Positions 56,606 through 64,000 of a DNA stretch of 64,000 nt are shown piece after piece. Location: NCBI RefSeq assembly GCF_001428665.1, contig NZ_LMIJ01000011.1, positions 539,793 to 603,792 of the forward strand. The letters run 5' to 3'. Made by a program: the position numbers and the translations under genes. The notes below the pieces were generated by a model, which saw only the letters and a list, made by a program, of their open reading frames with translations, did not search any database and was not told where the DNA came from. Each line of letters opens with the position of its first letter. Position 1 is the stretch's first letter. The stretch is from Acidovorax sp. Root219. GTDB lineage: Bacteria > Pseudomonadota > Gammaproteobacteria > Burkholderiales > Burkholderiaceae_C.

Positions 56606-57597
56606 CGCCCGTGCAGGAAGACCACCGCCCCCGCCTGCTGCTGGTGGACGACGAACCCACCAACCTGCAGGTGCTGCGCCACATCCTGCAGGAGGACTTT
56701 CGCCTGCTGTTCGCCACCGAAGGGGCGCGCGCGCTGCAGATCGCCCAGCAGCAGCGGCCCGACCTGGTGCTGCTCGACGTGATGATGCCGCAGATGGACG
56801 GCTACAGCGTGTGCCAGTCCCTCAAGGCCGACCGCGCCACCGCGAACATACCGGTGATCTTCGTCACCGCGCTCACCGAGGCGCAGGACGAGGCGCGTGG
56901 CTTCGACGTGGGCGGCGTGGACTACATCACCAAGCCCGTGAGCGCCCCCGTGGTGCGCGCCCGCGTGCGCACGCACCTGTCGCTGGTGCGCACCGAGGAA
57001 CTGCGCGAAACGCGGCTGCAGATCGTGCAGCGCCTGGGCCGCGCCGCCGAGTACAAGGACAACGAGACCGGCATGCACGTCATCCGCATGAGCCACTTCG
57101 CCCATGTGTTGGCGCTGGCGCTGGGCCACTCGCCCGCCTGGGCCGAAGACCTGCTCAATGCCGCGCCCATGCACGATGTGGGCAAGATCGGTATCCCCGA
57201 TGCCGTGCTGCGCAAGCCCGGCCCGCTCGATGCCGGCGAGTGGGACACCATGCGCCGCCATCCGCAGATCGGTGCCGAGATCATCGGCGAGCACCCCGCA
57301 GGCTTGCTGCGCCTGGCCCACTCCATTGCGCTCACGCACCACGAGAAGTGGGACGGCAGTGGCTACCCGCAGGGCCTGGCAGGCGAGGCGATCCCGGTGG
57401 AGTCGCGGATCGTCGCCCTGGCAGACGTGTTCGATGCACTGACGGCGCGCCGGCCCTACAAGGAGCCCTGGAGCATCGAGGACACCCTGGCCCACCTGCG
57501 CGCCCAGGCGGGCAAGCACTTCGACCCTGGGATGGTGGAGGTGTTCATCGCGCAGCTGCCCCGGCTGCTGGAGATCCAGGCGCGCTGGAAAGATTGA
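56602..57597 (+). CDS. response regulator with HD-GYP c-di-GMP phosphodiesterase output (RpfG-like)
   Basis: A 331-residue protein. The receiver (residues ~11-125) has an intact Asp in LVLLDVMMPQMDG, Thr-Ala in VTALTE and Lys in YITKPV. The HD-GYP domain (~140-325) has EYKDNETGMHVIRMSH, MHDVGKIGIPD, and HHEKWDGSGYPQGL with the GYP motif. It should hydrolyse c-di-GMP when phosphorylated. The ATGA overlap with the kinase stop shows that the pair forms one phosphorelay. Confidence 0.95.
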   Translation: MTPVQEDHRPRLLLVDDEPTNLQVLRHILQEDFRLLFATEGARALQIAQQQRPDLVLLDVMMPQMDGYSVCQSLKADRATANIPVIFVTALTEAQDEARGFDVGGVDYITKPVSAPVVRARVRTHLSLVRTEELRETRLQIVQRLGRAAEYKDNETGMHVIRMSHFAHVLALALGHSPAWAEDLLNAAPMHDVGKIGIPDAVLRKPGPLDAGEWDTMRRHPQIGAEIIGEHPAGLLRLAHSIALTHHEKWDGSGYPQGLAGEAIPVESRIVALADVFDALTARRPYKEPWSIEDTLAHLRAQAGKHFDPGMVEVFIAQLPRLLEIQARWKD

Positions 57598-57645
57598 CCC
57601 CCCGTTGCCGGGGACTGGCTTGCGGGTGACGTAGAGTACGGCCCC

Positions 57646-59361
57646 ATGTCCCTTGCGCCCCCCTCTTCTCCGCCCTCACCACGCCGCAGGCAGCTGCTAC
57701 AGGCTGGCGCCCTGTTCGCCTCAGGCGGACTGCTGCAGGGTTGCGACAAGGTGCCGCGCACACTCGATGGTGGCTTTGCCGGCATCGACATGGAGCGCGG
57801 CCATGCGCTGCGCGAGTTGCTGCAAAAGGGCCGCCTGCCCGAGCCTTCCGTGGTGCGGCGTGCGCAGGTCATCATCGCCGGCGGCGGCGTGGCAGGGCTG
57901 GCCGCGGCGCGCGCGCTGCGCCTGGCCGGGGTGGAGGACTTTGCGCTGCTGGAGCTCGAAGACCAGCCTGGCGGCAACAGCCGCGGCGGTGTGGTCGGCG
58001 GCATCGCCTGCCCCATGGGCGCGCACTACCTGCCCGTGCCCGGCGACGACGCGGGCGAGGTGCAGGACCTGCTCGAAGAACTGGGCCTGCGCCAGCGCGT
58101 GGCTGGGCGCTGGCGTTACGACGAGCGCCACCTGTGCCATAGCCCGCAGGAGCGCCTTTACTTCGAGGGTGAATGGCAGGAGGGCCTGCTGCCGGTGCAG
58201 GGCGTGAACGAGGCCACGCTGGCCCAGTACCGCCGGTTCTCGGAGCGGGTGGATGCCTTGTCCAAGGCGGCGCGCTTCACCATGCCCATGCTCAAGGCCT
58301 TCGATGGCAAGCGGCCGCTGTCGCCCACGCACCAGGCGCTCGACGCCCTGAGTTTCGGCGCCTGGCTCACGCAGGAGGGGCTGGACGATGCACACCTGCG
58401 CTGGTACCTGGACTACTGCTGCCGCGACGACTACGGTGCGGGCATGGCGCGCGTATCGGCCTGGGCCGGCATCCACTACTTCGCCAGCCGCCATGGCTTT
58501 CATGCGCCGGGCGATGCGGGCACCGATGACCGCGAGGGCGTACTCACCTGGCCCGAGGGCAATGGCTGGCTCACGCAGCGCCTGGCGGTGCCGCTGCGCG
58601 AAGGCGGGCAACTGGCCACGGGCACCAGCGTGCTGCGCATCACCGAGGGGCGCCATGGCGTGGAGGTGGAGGCGCTCAACCATGCCTCGGGCAATGTCGA
58701 GCGCTGGCAGGCGCCGCGCTGCGTGGTGGCGCTGCCCCTGTTCCTGGCTGCACGCGTGGTGCGCAACCCGCCGGCCTTTCTCACCGAAACAGCGCAGCGC
58801 CTGTCCTGGGCGCCGTGGCTGGTGGCCAACATCCACATCGATGCGCCGCTGACCGACCGCGCCGGTGCCGCGCCCGCTTGGGACAACGTGCTGTATGCCG
58901 ATGCCAACCCGGGCGGCCTGGGCTATGTGGACGCCGGCCACCAGCGCCTGGACCCGCGCCCGGGGCCCACGGTGCTCACCTACTACCAGGCCCTGGGCGA
59001 TCTGCCCGATGGCCGCCAGCAACTGGCCACCCAGCCCTGGGCCCACTGGGCGCAGGCGGCCATGCAGTCAATGGCCGGCCCGCATCCCGACCTGGCCGAG
59101 CGCGCCACGCGCGTGGACATCACGCGCTACGGCCACGCCATGTCCATCCCCACACCCGGGCTGCTGGGCTGGCTGCACCAGCCGGGCCGCTACCGGGCGC
59201 CCGACAAGCGCGTGCGCCTGGCCAGCGGCGAGCGAGTGGGCGTGCTGCCCACGCCGGCCACGGCACGCCTGGCGTTCGCACACAGCGACTGGTCTGGCTA
59301 TTCGGTGTTCGAAGAGGCGTTCACGCGCGGCCATGCCGCCGGGCTCGTGGCTGCCGGCTGA
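57646..59361 (+). CDS. FAD-dependent amine-oxidase-like oxidoreductase, predicted Tat-exported lipoprotein
   Basis: A 571-residue flavoprotein. The N-terminus (SPRRRQLLQAGALFASGGLL followed by QGC) combines a twin-arginine-like motif with a lipobox whose Cys is residue 33. The dinucleotide-binding motif is IIAGGGVAGLAAARAL, followed by ELEDQPGGNSRGG. Late motifs include RYGHAMSIPTPGLL and FAHSDWSGYSVFEEAF. It is probably an envelope-anchored oxidase of amines or related compounds. It lies downstream of the kinase/regulator pair and near the aminopropyltransferase gene, which may be functionally relevant. The substrate is unproven. Confidence 0.82.
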   Translation: MSLAPPSSPPSPRRRQLLQAGALFASGGLLQGCDKVPRTLDGGFAGIDMERGHALRELLQKGRLPEPSVVRRAQVIIAGGGVAGLAAARALRLAGVEDFALLELEDQPGGNSRGGVVGGIACPMGAHYLPVPGDDAGEVQDLLEELGLRQRVAGRWRYDERHLCHSPQERLYFEGEWQEGLLPVQGVNEATLAQYRRFSERVDALSKAARFTMPMLKAFDGKRPLSPTHQALDALSFGAWLTQEGLDDAHLRWYLDYCCRDDYGAGMARVSAWAGIHYFASRHGFHAPGDAGTDDREGVLTWPEGNGWLTQRLAVPLREGGQLATGTSVLRITEGRHGVEVEALNHASGNVERWQAPRCVVALPLFLAARVVRNPPAFLTETAQRLSWAPWLVANIHIDAPLTDRAGAAPAWDNVLYADANPGGLGYVDAGHQRLDPRPGPTVLTYYQALGDLPDGRQQLATQPWAHWAQAAMQSMAGPHPDLAERATRVDITRYGHAMSIPTPGLLGWLHQPGRYRAPDKRVRLASGERVGVLPTPATARLAFAHSDWSGYSVFEEAFTRGHAAGLVAAG

Positions 59362-59367
59362 ACTGCT

Positions 59368-60015
59368 TCAGGCGAGCGCCAGCCTGCGCCTGAGCGCGCT
59401 GACCGCGCTGTCCACCGTGGTCAGCACCGGCAGGCCGGTGGCCGCCTCGCACAGCTGGCGCGCGCGGGCCATGCTGAACTGCGCCAGCGCGATCACCTCG
59501 CAGCCCTCGCGCTGCAGGCGCTGCGCTTGCGCGGCCACCAGGCTATCGTGCAACTCGGCGTTGCCCGCGTTCAGGGCCGCCATCGCGCCCTCGGCCAGGG
59601 CCAGTTGCAGTGGCGTGCCGGGCGGAAACTCCGGCGGCATGGACTGCAGGGTGGGTGCGAAGCTGGCAATCAGGCCGATGCGCCGGCCCGCGCCCACGGC
59701 TTGCTCGACCATGGCCTCGTTGGGTTTGAGCACCGGGATCTGTGGGTACAGCGCCGCCACGCGCTCGATGCAGGGCCCGAAGGCCGAGCAGGTGAACAGG
59801 ATGCCATCCGCCCCCGTGCCCACCGCATAGGTGGCCAGCGCCTCGAAGCGTGCGTGCATGGCGGCATCCAGGCCCCGCCCGTCGCGCGCCAGGTCGGCCG
59901 AGAGGCTGTCGTCCAGCAGGTTCATGCGCACGGCCTCGGGCCAGTCCTGCACGAAGGCGGTGTTGATGGGCGCAACCGAGTGGGCCAGGGCGTGGATGAG
60001 GGCGATGCGGGTCAT
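59368..60015 (-). CDS. aspartate/glutamate racemase family protein
   Basis: A 215-residue protein. One active-site Cys lies in ADGILFTCSAFGPCIE. The second half has EVIALAQFSMARARQL, where the usual second Cys position is not occupied by Cys, a pattern also seen in hydantoin racemase-like and maleate isomerase-like relatives. The start is MTRIALIHALAH at 60015. It is on the same strand as the solute-binding protein and aminotransferase genes (20-nt gap), forming a small catabolic cluster. Exact substrate is unknown. Confidence 0.82.
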   Translation of the reverse strand: MTRIALIHALAHSVAPINTAFVQDWPEAVRMNLLDDSLSADLARDGRGLDAAMHARFEALATYAVGTGADGILFTCSAFGPCIERVAALYPQIPVLKPNEAMVEQAVGAGRRIGLIASFAPTLQSMPPEFPPGTPLQLALAEGAMAALNAGNAELHDSLVAAQAQRLQREGCEVIALAQFSMARARQLCEAATGLPVLTTVDSAVSALRRRLALA

Positions 60016-60035
60016 GGTGGGAAAGGCGGCGGGGC

Positions 60036-60950
60036 TCAGATGCCCTTGGAACTGGGGTTGGCAAAGGCGTCGCGCGTCTCGGCGTTCAGCGGGTAGTTGA
60101 TGCTCACGTTCTTGGGCGGGATGGGTGCCATGAACCACTTGGTGTACAGCTTTTCCATCTCGCCCGACTTCATCATGCCCGTGACCACGCGGTCCACCAG
60201 GGCCTTGAATTCGGGGTCGTCCTTGCGGAACATCAGCGACTGGTTCTCGGTGCGCAGGCTCTCGCCCACGATGGCAAAGTCCTTGGGGCTGCGGTGGGTG
60301 GCGATGAGTCCCGCGAGCAGGATGTCGTCGAGCACGAAGGCGGCGGCGCGGCCCGTCTCGACCATCAGAAATGAATCGGCGTGGTCCTTGCCCGCCAGCT
60401 GCGTGATCTCCAGGTTCTTGCCCTTGTCCGCCTCCCGCAGCAGGCGCAGCGAGGTGGTGCCGCTGGTGGCCACCACCGACTTGCCCTGCAGGTCGGCCAC
60501 GCCCTTGATGCCCGAGTCCGCGCGCACGGCCATGCGCACGTTGTAGCGGAAGATGTCGGGCGAGAAGGCCACCATCTGCTGGCGCTCAATGAGGTTGGTG
60601 GTGGAGCCGCATTCGATGTCCACCGTGCCGTTGGTGACCAGGGGAATGCGGTTCTGCGAGGTCACGTTCTGGTACTTCACGGCGATCTGCGGCAGCTGGA
60701 GCTCGGCCTTGATCGCCTCCAGGATGCGGTTGCAGATGTCGATGCTGTAGCCCACCGGCTTGCCGCCCCCGTCCAGGTACGAAAAGCCGAACGAGGCCTC
60801 GCGGTGGCCGTAGGTGATGGAGCCGCTGTCGCGGATCTTCTTGAGCGTGCCGCCCGCGGGGCTCTGGGCCTGGGCGGTTCCACAGGCCAGCAGCGTGGCC
60901 AGCGCCAGGGTGGCGGGGAGCAGCGTCTTCGTCAGGGTCTTCATCGGCAT
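60036..60950 (-). CDS. amino-acid ABC transporter periplasmic substrate-binding protein (GltI-like)
   Basis: A 304-residue SBP_bac_3 protein. The signal peptide is residues ~1-28 (ending GTAQAQ). Family motifs are ITYGHREASFGFSYLDGG, PVGYSIDICNRI, NRIPLVTNGTVDIECGSTTN and KSVVATSGTTSLRLL. It resembles glutamate/aspartate-binding GltI. No permease or ATPase genes adjoin it, so it may feed a transporter encoded elsewhere. It sits between the racemase and aminotransferase genes. Confidence 0.93.
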   Translation of the reverse strand: MPMKTLTKTLLPATLALATLLACGTAQAQSPAGGTLKKIRDSGSITYGHREASFGFSYLDGGGKPVGYSIDICNRILEAIKAELQLPQIAVKYQNVTSQNRIPLVTNGTVDIECGSTTNLIERQQMVAFSPDIFRYNVRMAVRADSGIKGVADLQGKSVVATSGTTSLRLLREADKGKNLEITQLAGKDHADSFLMVETGRAAAFVLDDILLAGLIATHRSPKDFAIVGESLRTENQSLMFRKDDPEFKALVDRVVTGMMKSGEMEKLYTKWFMAPIPPKNVSINYPLNAETRDAFANPSSKGI

Positions 60951-61012
60951 GGGAGCACCTTTCAGGTCAGGTCAGGTCAGGGGAGGGGCAGGGATGGTTC
61001 GGGAGATGGAGA

Positions 61013-62368
61013 TCAGCAGGGGCTGGGCTGGCGCGGCAGCGCGGCGCTCAGGGTCACGGCGTCGATGGTCTGGGCCAGCAGCGCGGCGATGGACACGAGG
61101 TGCTCGCGCGAGGCGATGTAGGGCGGGGCCAGCAGCACGTGGTCGCCCACGTTGCCGTCCACCGTGCCGCCGAAGGGGTAGCACAGCAGGCCCAGGTCCA
61201 TGGCCTTCTTCTTGATGCGCGAGTGCACCTTCTGCGCGGGGTCGAACGGCGCCTTGCTGGCCCGGTCGGCCACCAGCTCCACACCCCAGAAGAAGCCGCG
61301 CCCACGGATATCGCCCACGTGTGGGTGCTGGCCCAGCGCATCGCGCAGCGCCTGGCCCAGGAAGGCGCCGTCCTCGCGCACCTTGGCCAGCAGGCCGTCG
61401 CGCGCTATCACCTGCTGCACCGCCAGCGCCGCGGCGCAGGCCACCGGGTGACCGAGGTAGGTGTGGCCGTGCTGGAAAAAGCCGCTGCCCTGCGACATGG
61501 CCTGAACGATGTGCCGCTGCGCCAGCACCGCGCCGATGGGCTGGTAGCCGCCGCCCAGGCCCTTGGCCACGGTGATGAGGTCGGGCACCACGCCCTCCTG
61601 TTCGCAGGCGTGCAGGGTGCCGGTGCGGCCCATGCCGCACATCACCTCGTCCAGGATCAGCAGCACGCCATGGCGGTCGCAGACCTCGCGCACGGCCTTG
61701 AAGTATCCGGGCACGGGGGTCAGCACGCCGGCCGTGGCGCCCCCCACCGTCTCGGCGACGAAGGCCAGCACCGTGCGCGGGCCATGTGCGACGATGGTCT
61801 CCTCCAGCTCGCGCGCCAGGCGCAGGCCATAGGCCTCAGGCGTCTCGCCGGCATGCTGCTCGCGGTAGGGGTAGCAAGGCGCCACATGCGTGGCCTGCAC
61901 CAGCAGGGGCGCGAACGGCGCGCGCCGCCAGGCGTTGCCTCCCACGGCCAGTGCGCCCAGGGTGTTGCCGTGGTAGCTCTGGCGCCGCGCGATGAAGTGC
62001 GTGCGTTCGGGCTGGCCGATCTCCACGAAGTACTGGCGCGCCATCTTGAGCGCCGCCTCCACGGCCTCGGAGCCGCCGCTCACGAAATAGGCGTGGCTGG
62101 TGCCGGCCGGGGCGGTGCGCACCAGCTGCTCGGCCAGTTGCTCGGCCACCTCGGTGGTGAAGAAGCTGGTATGGGCATAGGCCAGGCGGTCGATCTGCGC
62201 GTGCATGGCGGCCAGCACGTCGGGGTGGCCATGGCCCAGGGACGACACGGCCGCACCGCCTGATGCATCGAGGTACTCGCGCCCCGCAGCATCGCGCAGG
62301 AACATGCCCTGCCCGCCCACGGCCACGGGCGGAGTGTGCAGAAGGTGGCGGTGAAAAACGTGGGTCAT
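61013..62368 (-). CDS. class III (omega-type) PLP-dependent aminotransferase
   Basis: A 451-residue fold-type I aminotransferase. SLGHGHPDVLAAM, YFVSGGSEAVEAALKMARQY and LILDEVMCGMGRTG (PLP-binding Asp) are present. The Schiff-base Lys is in LITVAKGLGGGYQPIGA, followed by FFQHGHTYLGHPVACAAALA. The family uses omega-amino acids, taurine, beta-alanine or diamines. The start MTHVFHRHLLHT at 62368 heads the cluster, with racemase and binding protein downstream. It diverges from the RpiR gene across 167 nt containing paired direct repeats. Confidence 0.92.
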   Translation of the reverse strand: MTHVFHRHLLHTPPVAVGGQGMFLRDAAGREYLDASGGAAVSSLGHGHPDVLAAMHAQIDRLAYAHTSFFTTEVAEQLAEQLVRTAPAGTSHAYFVSGGSEAVEAALKMARQYFVEIGQPERTHFIARRQSYHGNTLGALAVGGNAWRRAPFAPLLVQATHVAPCYPYREQHAGETPEAYGLRLARELEETIVAHGPRTVLAFVAETVGGATAGVLTPVPGYFKAVREVCDRHGVLLILDEVMCGMGRTGTLHACEQEGVVPDLITVAKGLGGGYQPIGAVLAQRHIVQAMSQGSGFFQHGHTYLGHPVACAAALAVQQVIARDGLLAKVREDGAFLGQALRDALGQHPHVGDIRGRGFFWGVELVADRASKAPFDPAQKVHSRIKKKAMDLGLLCYPFGGTVDGNVGDHVLLAPPYIASREHLVSIAALLAQTIDAVTLSAALPRQPSPC

Positions 62369-62399
62369 GCCAGGGTCTCCGGAACAGGTGCGAATAGTG

Positions 62400-62443
62400 A
62401 TGGAACAAATGTACCGTGAAAACAAATTAAATGGAACATATGT
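62400..62443. promoter_or_regulatory. paired direct repeats, candidate RpiR operators
   Basis: ATGGAACAAATGT (62400-62412) and ATGGAACATATGT (62431-62443) differ at one position and are spaced 31 bp start to start, about three helical turns. They lie in an AT-rich island between the divergent aminotransferase and RpiR genes. Confidence 0.6.
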
Positions 62444-62535
62444 TTTTATGCTGCGGCAAGGCGGAACACTTGCCCCATGGGGCGATCCGCTACAGTGCTG
62501 CGACCACCACTCCTGCGCACGCACCGCCACCCGCC

Positions 62536-63399
62536 ATGGGCCTGAAAGACACCCTCCGAGCCCGGTTCGACGGCATGACCGCCACGCAGCAGAAGGCCGC
62601 GCGCTTCGTGCTGGAGCACCCCAACGATGTGGTGACCGCCTCCATGCGCACGGTGAGCGCGCGCGTGGAGATCCCGCCCGCGACGCTGGTGCGCTTTGCG
62701 CAACTGCTCGGCTTCGACGGCTGGCCCGAACTCAAGGCAGCGCTGGTGCAGGACATGGGCCTGGGATCGGAGCCCTATGCGCACAAGGCGCGCAGCCTGG
62801 TGGACCGCGCGCGCGACGGCGGCGGCCTGGCCGGCGAGATCTTCGCGGTGCACCACCAGAACCTGGACGCCACTGAGCATGCCAACGGCGAGGCCCTGCC
62901 GCGCGCCGCCGCGCTGCTGGAGAAGGCGCGCGCCGTGCACGTGGCCGGCTTTCGCGCCTGCCACCCAGTGGCTTATTCGCTGATGTACGTGTACCGGCTG
63001 TTCCGCGACAACGTGCACCTGCTCGATGGCATGGGTGGCTCGCTGGAGATGCAACTGCGCGCTCTGCACAAGGGCGATACCGTGGTGGTCATCAGCTTCA
63101 GCCCCTATTCGCGCGAGGCCATCGCCGTGGCGCGCCAGGCGCGCGAAGCGGGCTGTCAGGTGCTGGCGCTGACCGATTCGCCCGCCTCTCCGCTGGCCCT
63201 GCTGGCGCACGAGGTGCTGCTGTTCTCCACGCAAAGCCCCTCGTTCTTTCCTTCCATCGCGGGTGCGCAGGCCCTGTCGGAGGCACTGCTGGGGCTGCTG
63301 GTCAGCCGTGCCGGCAAGCCTGGCATCGGCCGCATCGAGAGCGCCGAGGCGCAGCTCTTCGCGACCGGCGCCTACCTGCCGCCCGCACCGTCGCCATGA
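62536..63399 (+). CDS. RpiR/MurR family transcriptional regulator
   Basis: A 287-residue regulator. The N-terminal HTH_6 domain (MTATQQKAARFVLEHPNDVV, then VSARVEIPPATLVRFAQLLG) is followed by a SIS sugar-phosphate-type sensor domain (VHVAGFRACHPVAYSLMYVY, then VVVISFSPYSREAIAVARQA). The start MGLKDTLRARF at 62536 fits the family; an upstream in-frame ATG at 62431 lies inside the putative operator. It is predicted to control the divergent aminotransferase cluster. It overlaps the L,D-transpeptidase start by 4 nt. Confidence 0.92.
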   Translation: MGLKDTLRARFDGMTATQQKAARFVLEHPNDVVTASMRTVSARVEIPPATLVRFAQLLGFDGWPELKAALVQDMGLGSEPYAHKARSLVDRARDGGGLAGEIFAVHHQNLDATEHANGEALPRAAALLEKARAVHVAGFRACHPVAYSLMYVYRLFRDNVHLLDGMGGSLEMQLRALHKGDTVVVISFSPYSREAIAVARQAREAGCQVLALTDSPASPLALLAHEVLLFSTQSPSFFPSIAGAQALSEALLGLLVSRAGKPGIGRIESAEAQLFATGAYLPPAPSP

Positions 63400-63896
63400 C
63401 GCAGGCAGGGCCCGGCGGCGTGCACGTGCACATCAGCGTGCCGCGCCAGCAGCTGCATCTGTACGCGGGCGATGCGCTGGTGCGCAGCTATGCCGTCTCC
63501 ACCGCGCTGCACGGCGTGGGCGAGCTGAACGGCAGCGGCTGCACTCCGCGCGGCCTGCACCGCGTGCGCGCCAAGGTGGGCGCGGGCTGCGATACCGCCA
63601 CCGTCTTCGTGGGGCGCCGGCCCACGGGCGAAGTCTTCACCCCCGAACTGGCCCTGCAGCACCCGGGGCGCGACTGGATCCTGTGCCGCATCCTGTGGCT
63701 CGCGGGCTGCGAGCAGGGCGTCAACCGCGGTGGCGCGGTGGACACGCTGCGCAGGTACATCTACATCCACGGCTGCCCGGACGGCACGCCCCTGGGCGCG
63801 CCGGCGTCGCACGGTTGCGTGCGCATGGCCAATGCCGATGTGGCGGACCTGTTCGACCGGGTGGTGGTAGGGACTGCGGTGTACATCGAAGGCTAG
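63396..63896 (+). CDS. L,D-transpeptidase (YkuD) family protein
   Basis: A 166-residue YkuD-domain protein. The N-terminal half reads HVHISVPRQQLHLYAGDALV. The active site is IYIHGCPDGT followed by ASHGCVRMANADV, with the catalytic Cys in SHGC. No signal peptide is visible, so it may act in the cytoplasm, be exported in another way, or start differently. The ATG overlaps the RpiR stop (63396-63399), so the two are translationally coupled. Confidence 0.92.
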   Translation: MTQAGPGGVHVHISVPRQQLHLYAGDALVRSYAVSTALHGVGELNGSGCTPRGLHRVRAKVGAGCDTATVFVGRRPTGEVFTPELALQHPGRDWILCRILWLAGCEQGVNRGGAVDTLRRYIYIHGCPDGTPLGAPASHGCVRMANADVADLFDRVVVGTAVYIEG

Positions 63897-63983
63897 TGGC
63901 TGCCGCCGTGTGGGCCGATGTCACGGGCCCGTCACGCGGACCGGGCATCGTCGCCGCTTTACTTACATTTGCAGCGAGTGACC

Positions 63984-64000
63984 ATGTCCCGACTCTCCAC
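63984..64000 (+). CDS. possible start of a gene truncated by the window edge
   Basis: ATG at 63984 begins MSRLS and runs off the window. An AT-richer stretch (CTTTACTTACATTTGC, 63957-63972) lies just upstream and could be promoter sequence. Too short to identify. Confidence 0.3.

Overview
The window looks like a stretch of core chromosome from a GC-rich betaproteobacterium of the family Comamonadaceae, close to Acidovorax and relatives. This rests on strong G/C bias at third codon positions, on housekeeping neighbourhoods typical of Burkholderiales (rsmA-surA-lptD, lptC-kdsC-kdsD, metX-metW) and on the divergence seen in the proteins. No tRNA, rRNA, transposase, integrase, CRISPR array or complete prophage was seen.

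Layout. 1-3500: a lone phage tail-collar protein facing a three-gene operon (GNAT acetyltransferase, Asp/Asn-type hydroxylase, sulfotransferase), plus a small DUF6916-like protein. 3.7-7.4 kb: malic enzyme maeB, then a secreted barnase-type RNase with its barstar inhibitor. 7.4-14.3 kb: rsmA, surA, lptD on the minus strand, diverging from amgK and rsmE. 14.4-31.6 kb: a mixed set containing two diguanylate cyclases, an SRAP-fold protein, a chemoreceptor, two M20 peptidases, hyi, a MerR/oxidoreductase pair with a recognisable MerR-type promoter, and glpQ. 31.7-34.3 kb: metW and metX behind a SAM-II-like riboswitch, and a GDT1-type manganese exporter behind a yybP-ykoY riboswitch. 34.5-35.9 kb: tandem glycine-rich RRM RNA-binding proteins with matching leaders. 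36-41 kb: SDR, lptC, kdsC, kdsD and a KefB/C-type antiporter. 41-44.9 kb: a GGDEF-EAL protein and apt. 45-52.6 kb: a possible envelope/polyamine module (SPFH, DUF4178, DUF350, membrane spermidine synthase). It is interrupted by a Fur-box-linked TonB receptor pseudogene that carries a 269-bp palindromic element. 52.8-57.6 kb: an MHYT hybrid histidine kinase translationally coupled to an HD-GYP response regulator. 57.6-64 kb: a Tat-lipoprotein flavin oxidase, then an amino-acid-related cluster (racemase, solute-binding protein, class III aminotransferase) diverging from an RpiR regulator and an L,D-transpeptidase.

Themes. Envelope biogenesis recurs (LPS transport by LptD/LptC, Kdo synthesis by KdsC/KdsD, SurA, AmgK, L,D-transpeptidase). 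So does cyclic-di-GMP signalling (three GGDEF proteins, one with EAL, and one HD-GYP). RNA-level control is visible at metX, the manganese exporter and both RRM genes. The least understood parts are the tail-collar/modification cassette at the left end, the SPFH-DUF4178-DUF350-aminopropyltransferase module, and the related palindromic elements at 15.6 and 48.8 kb.
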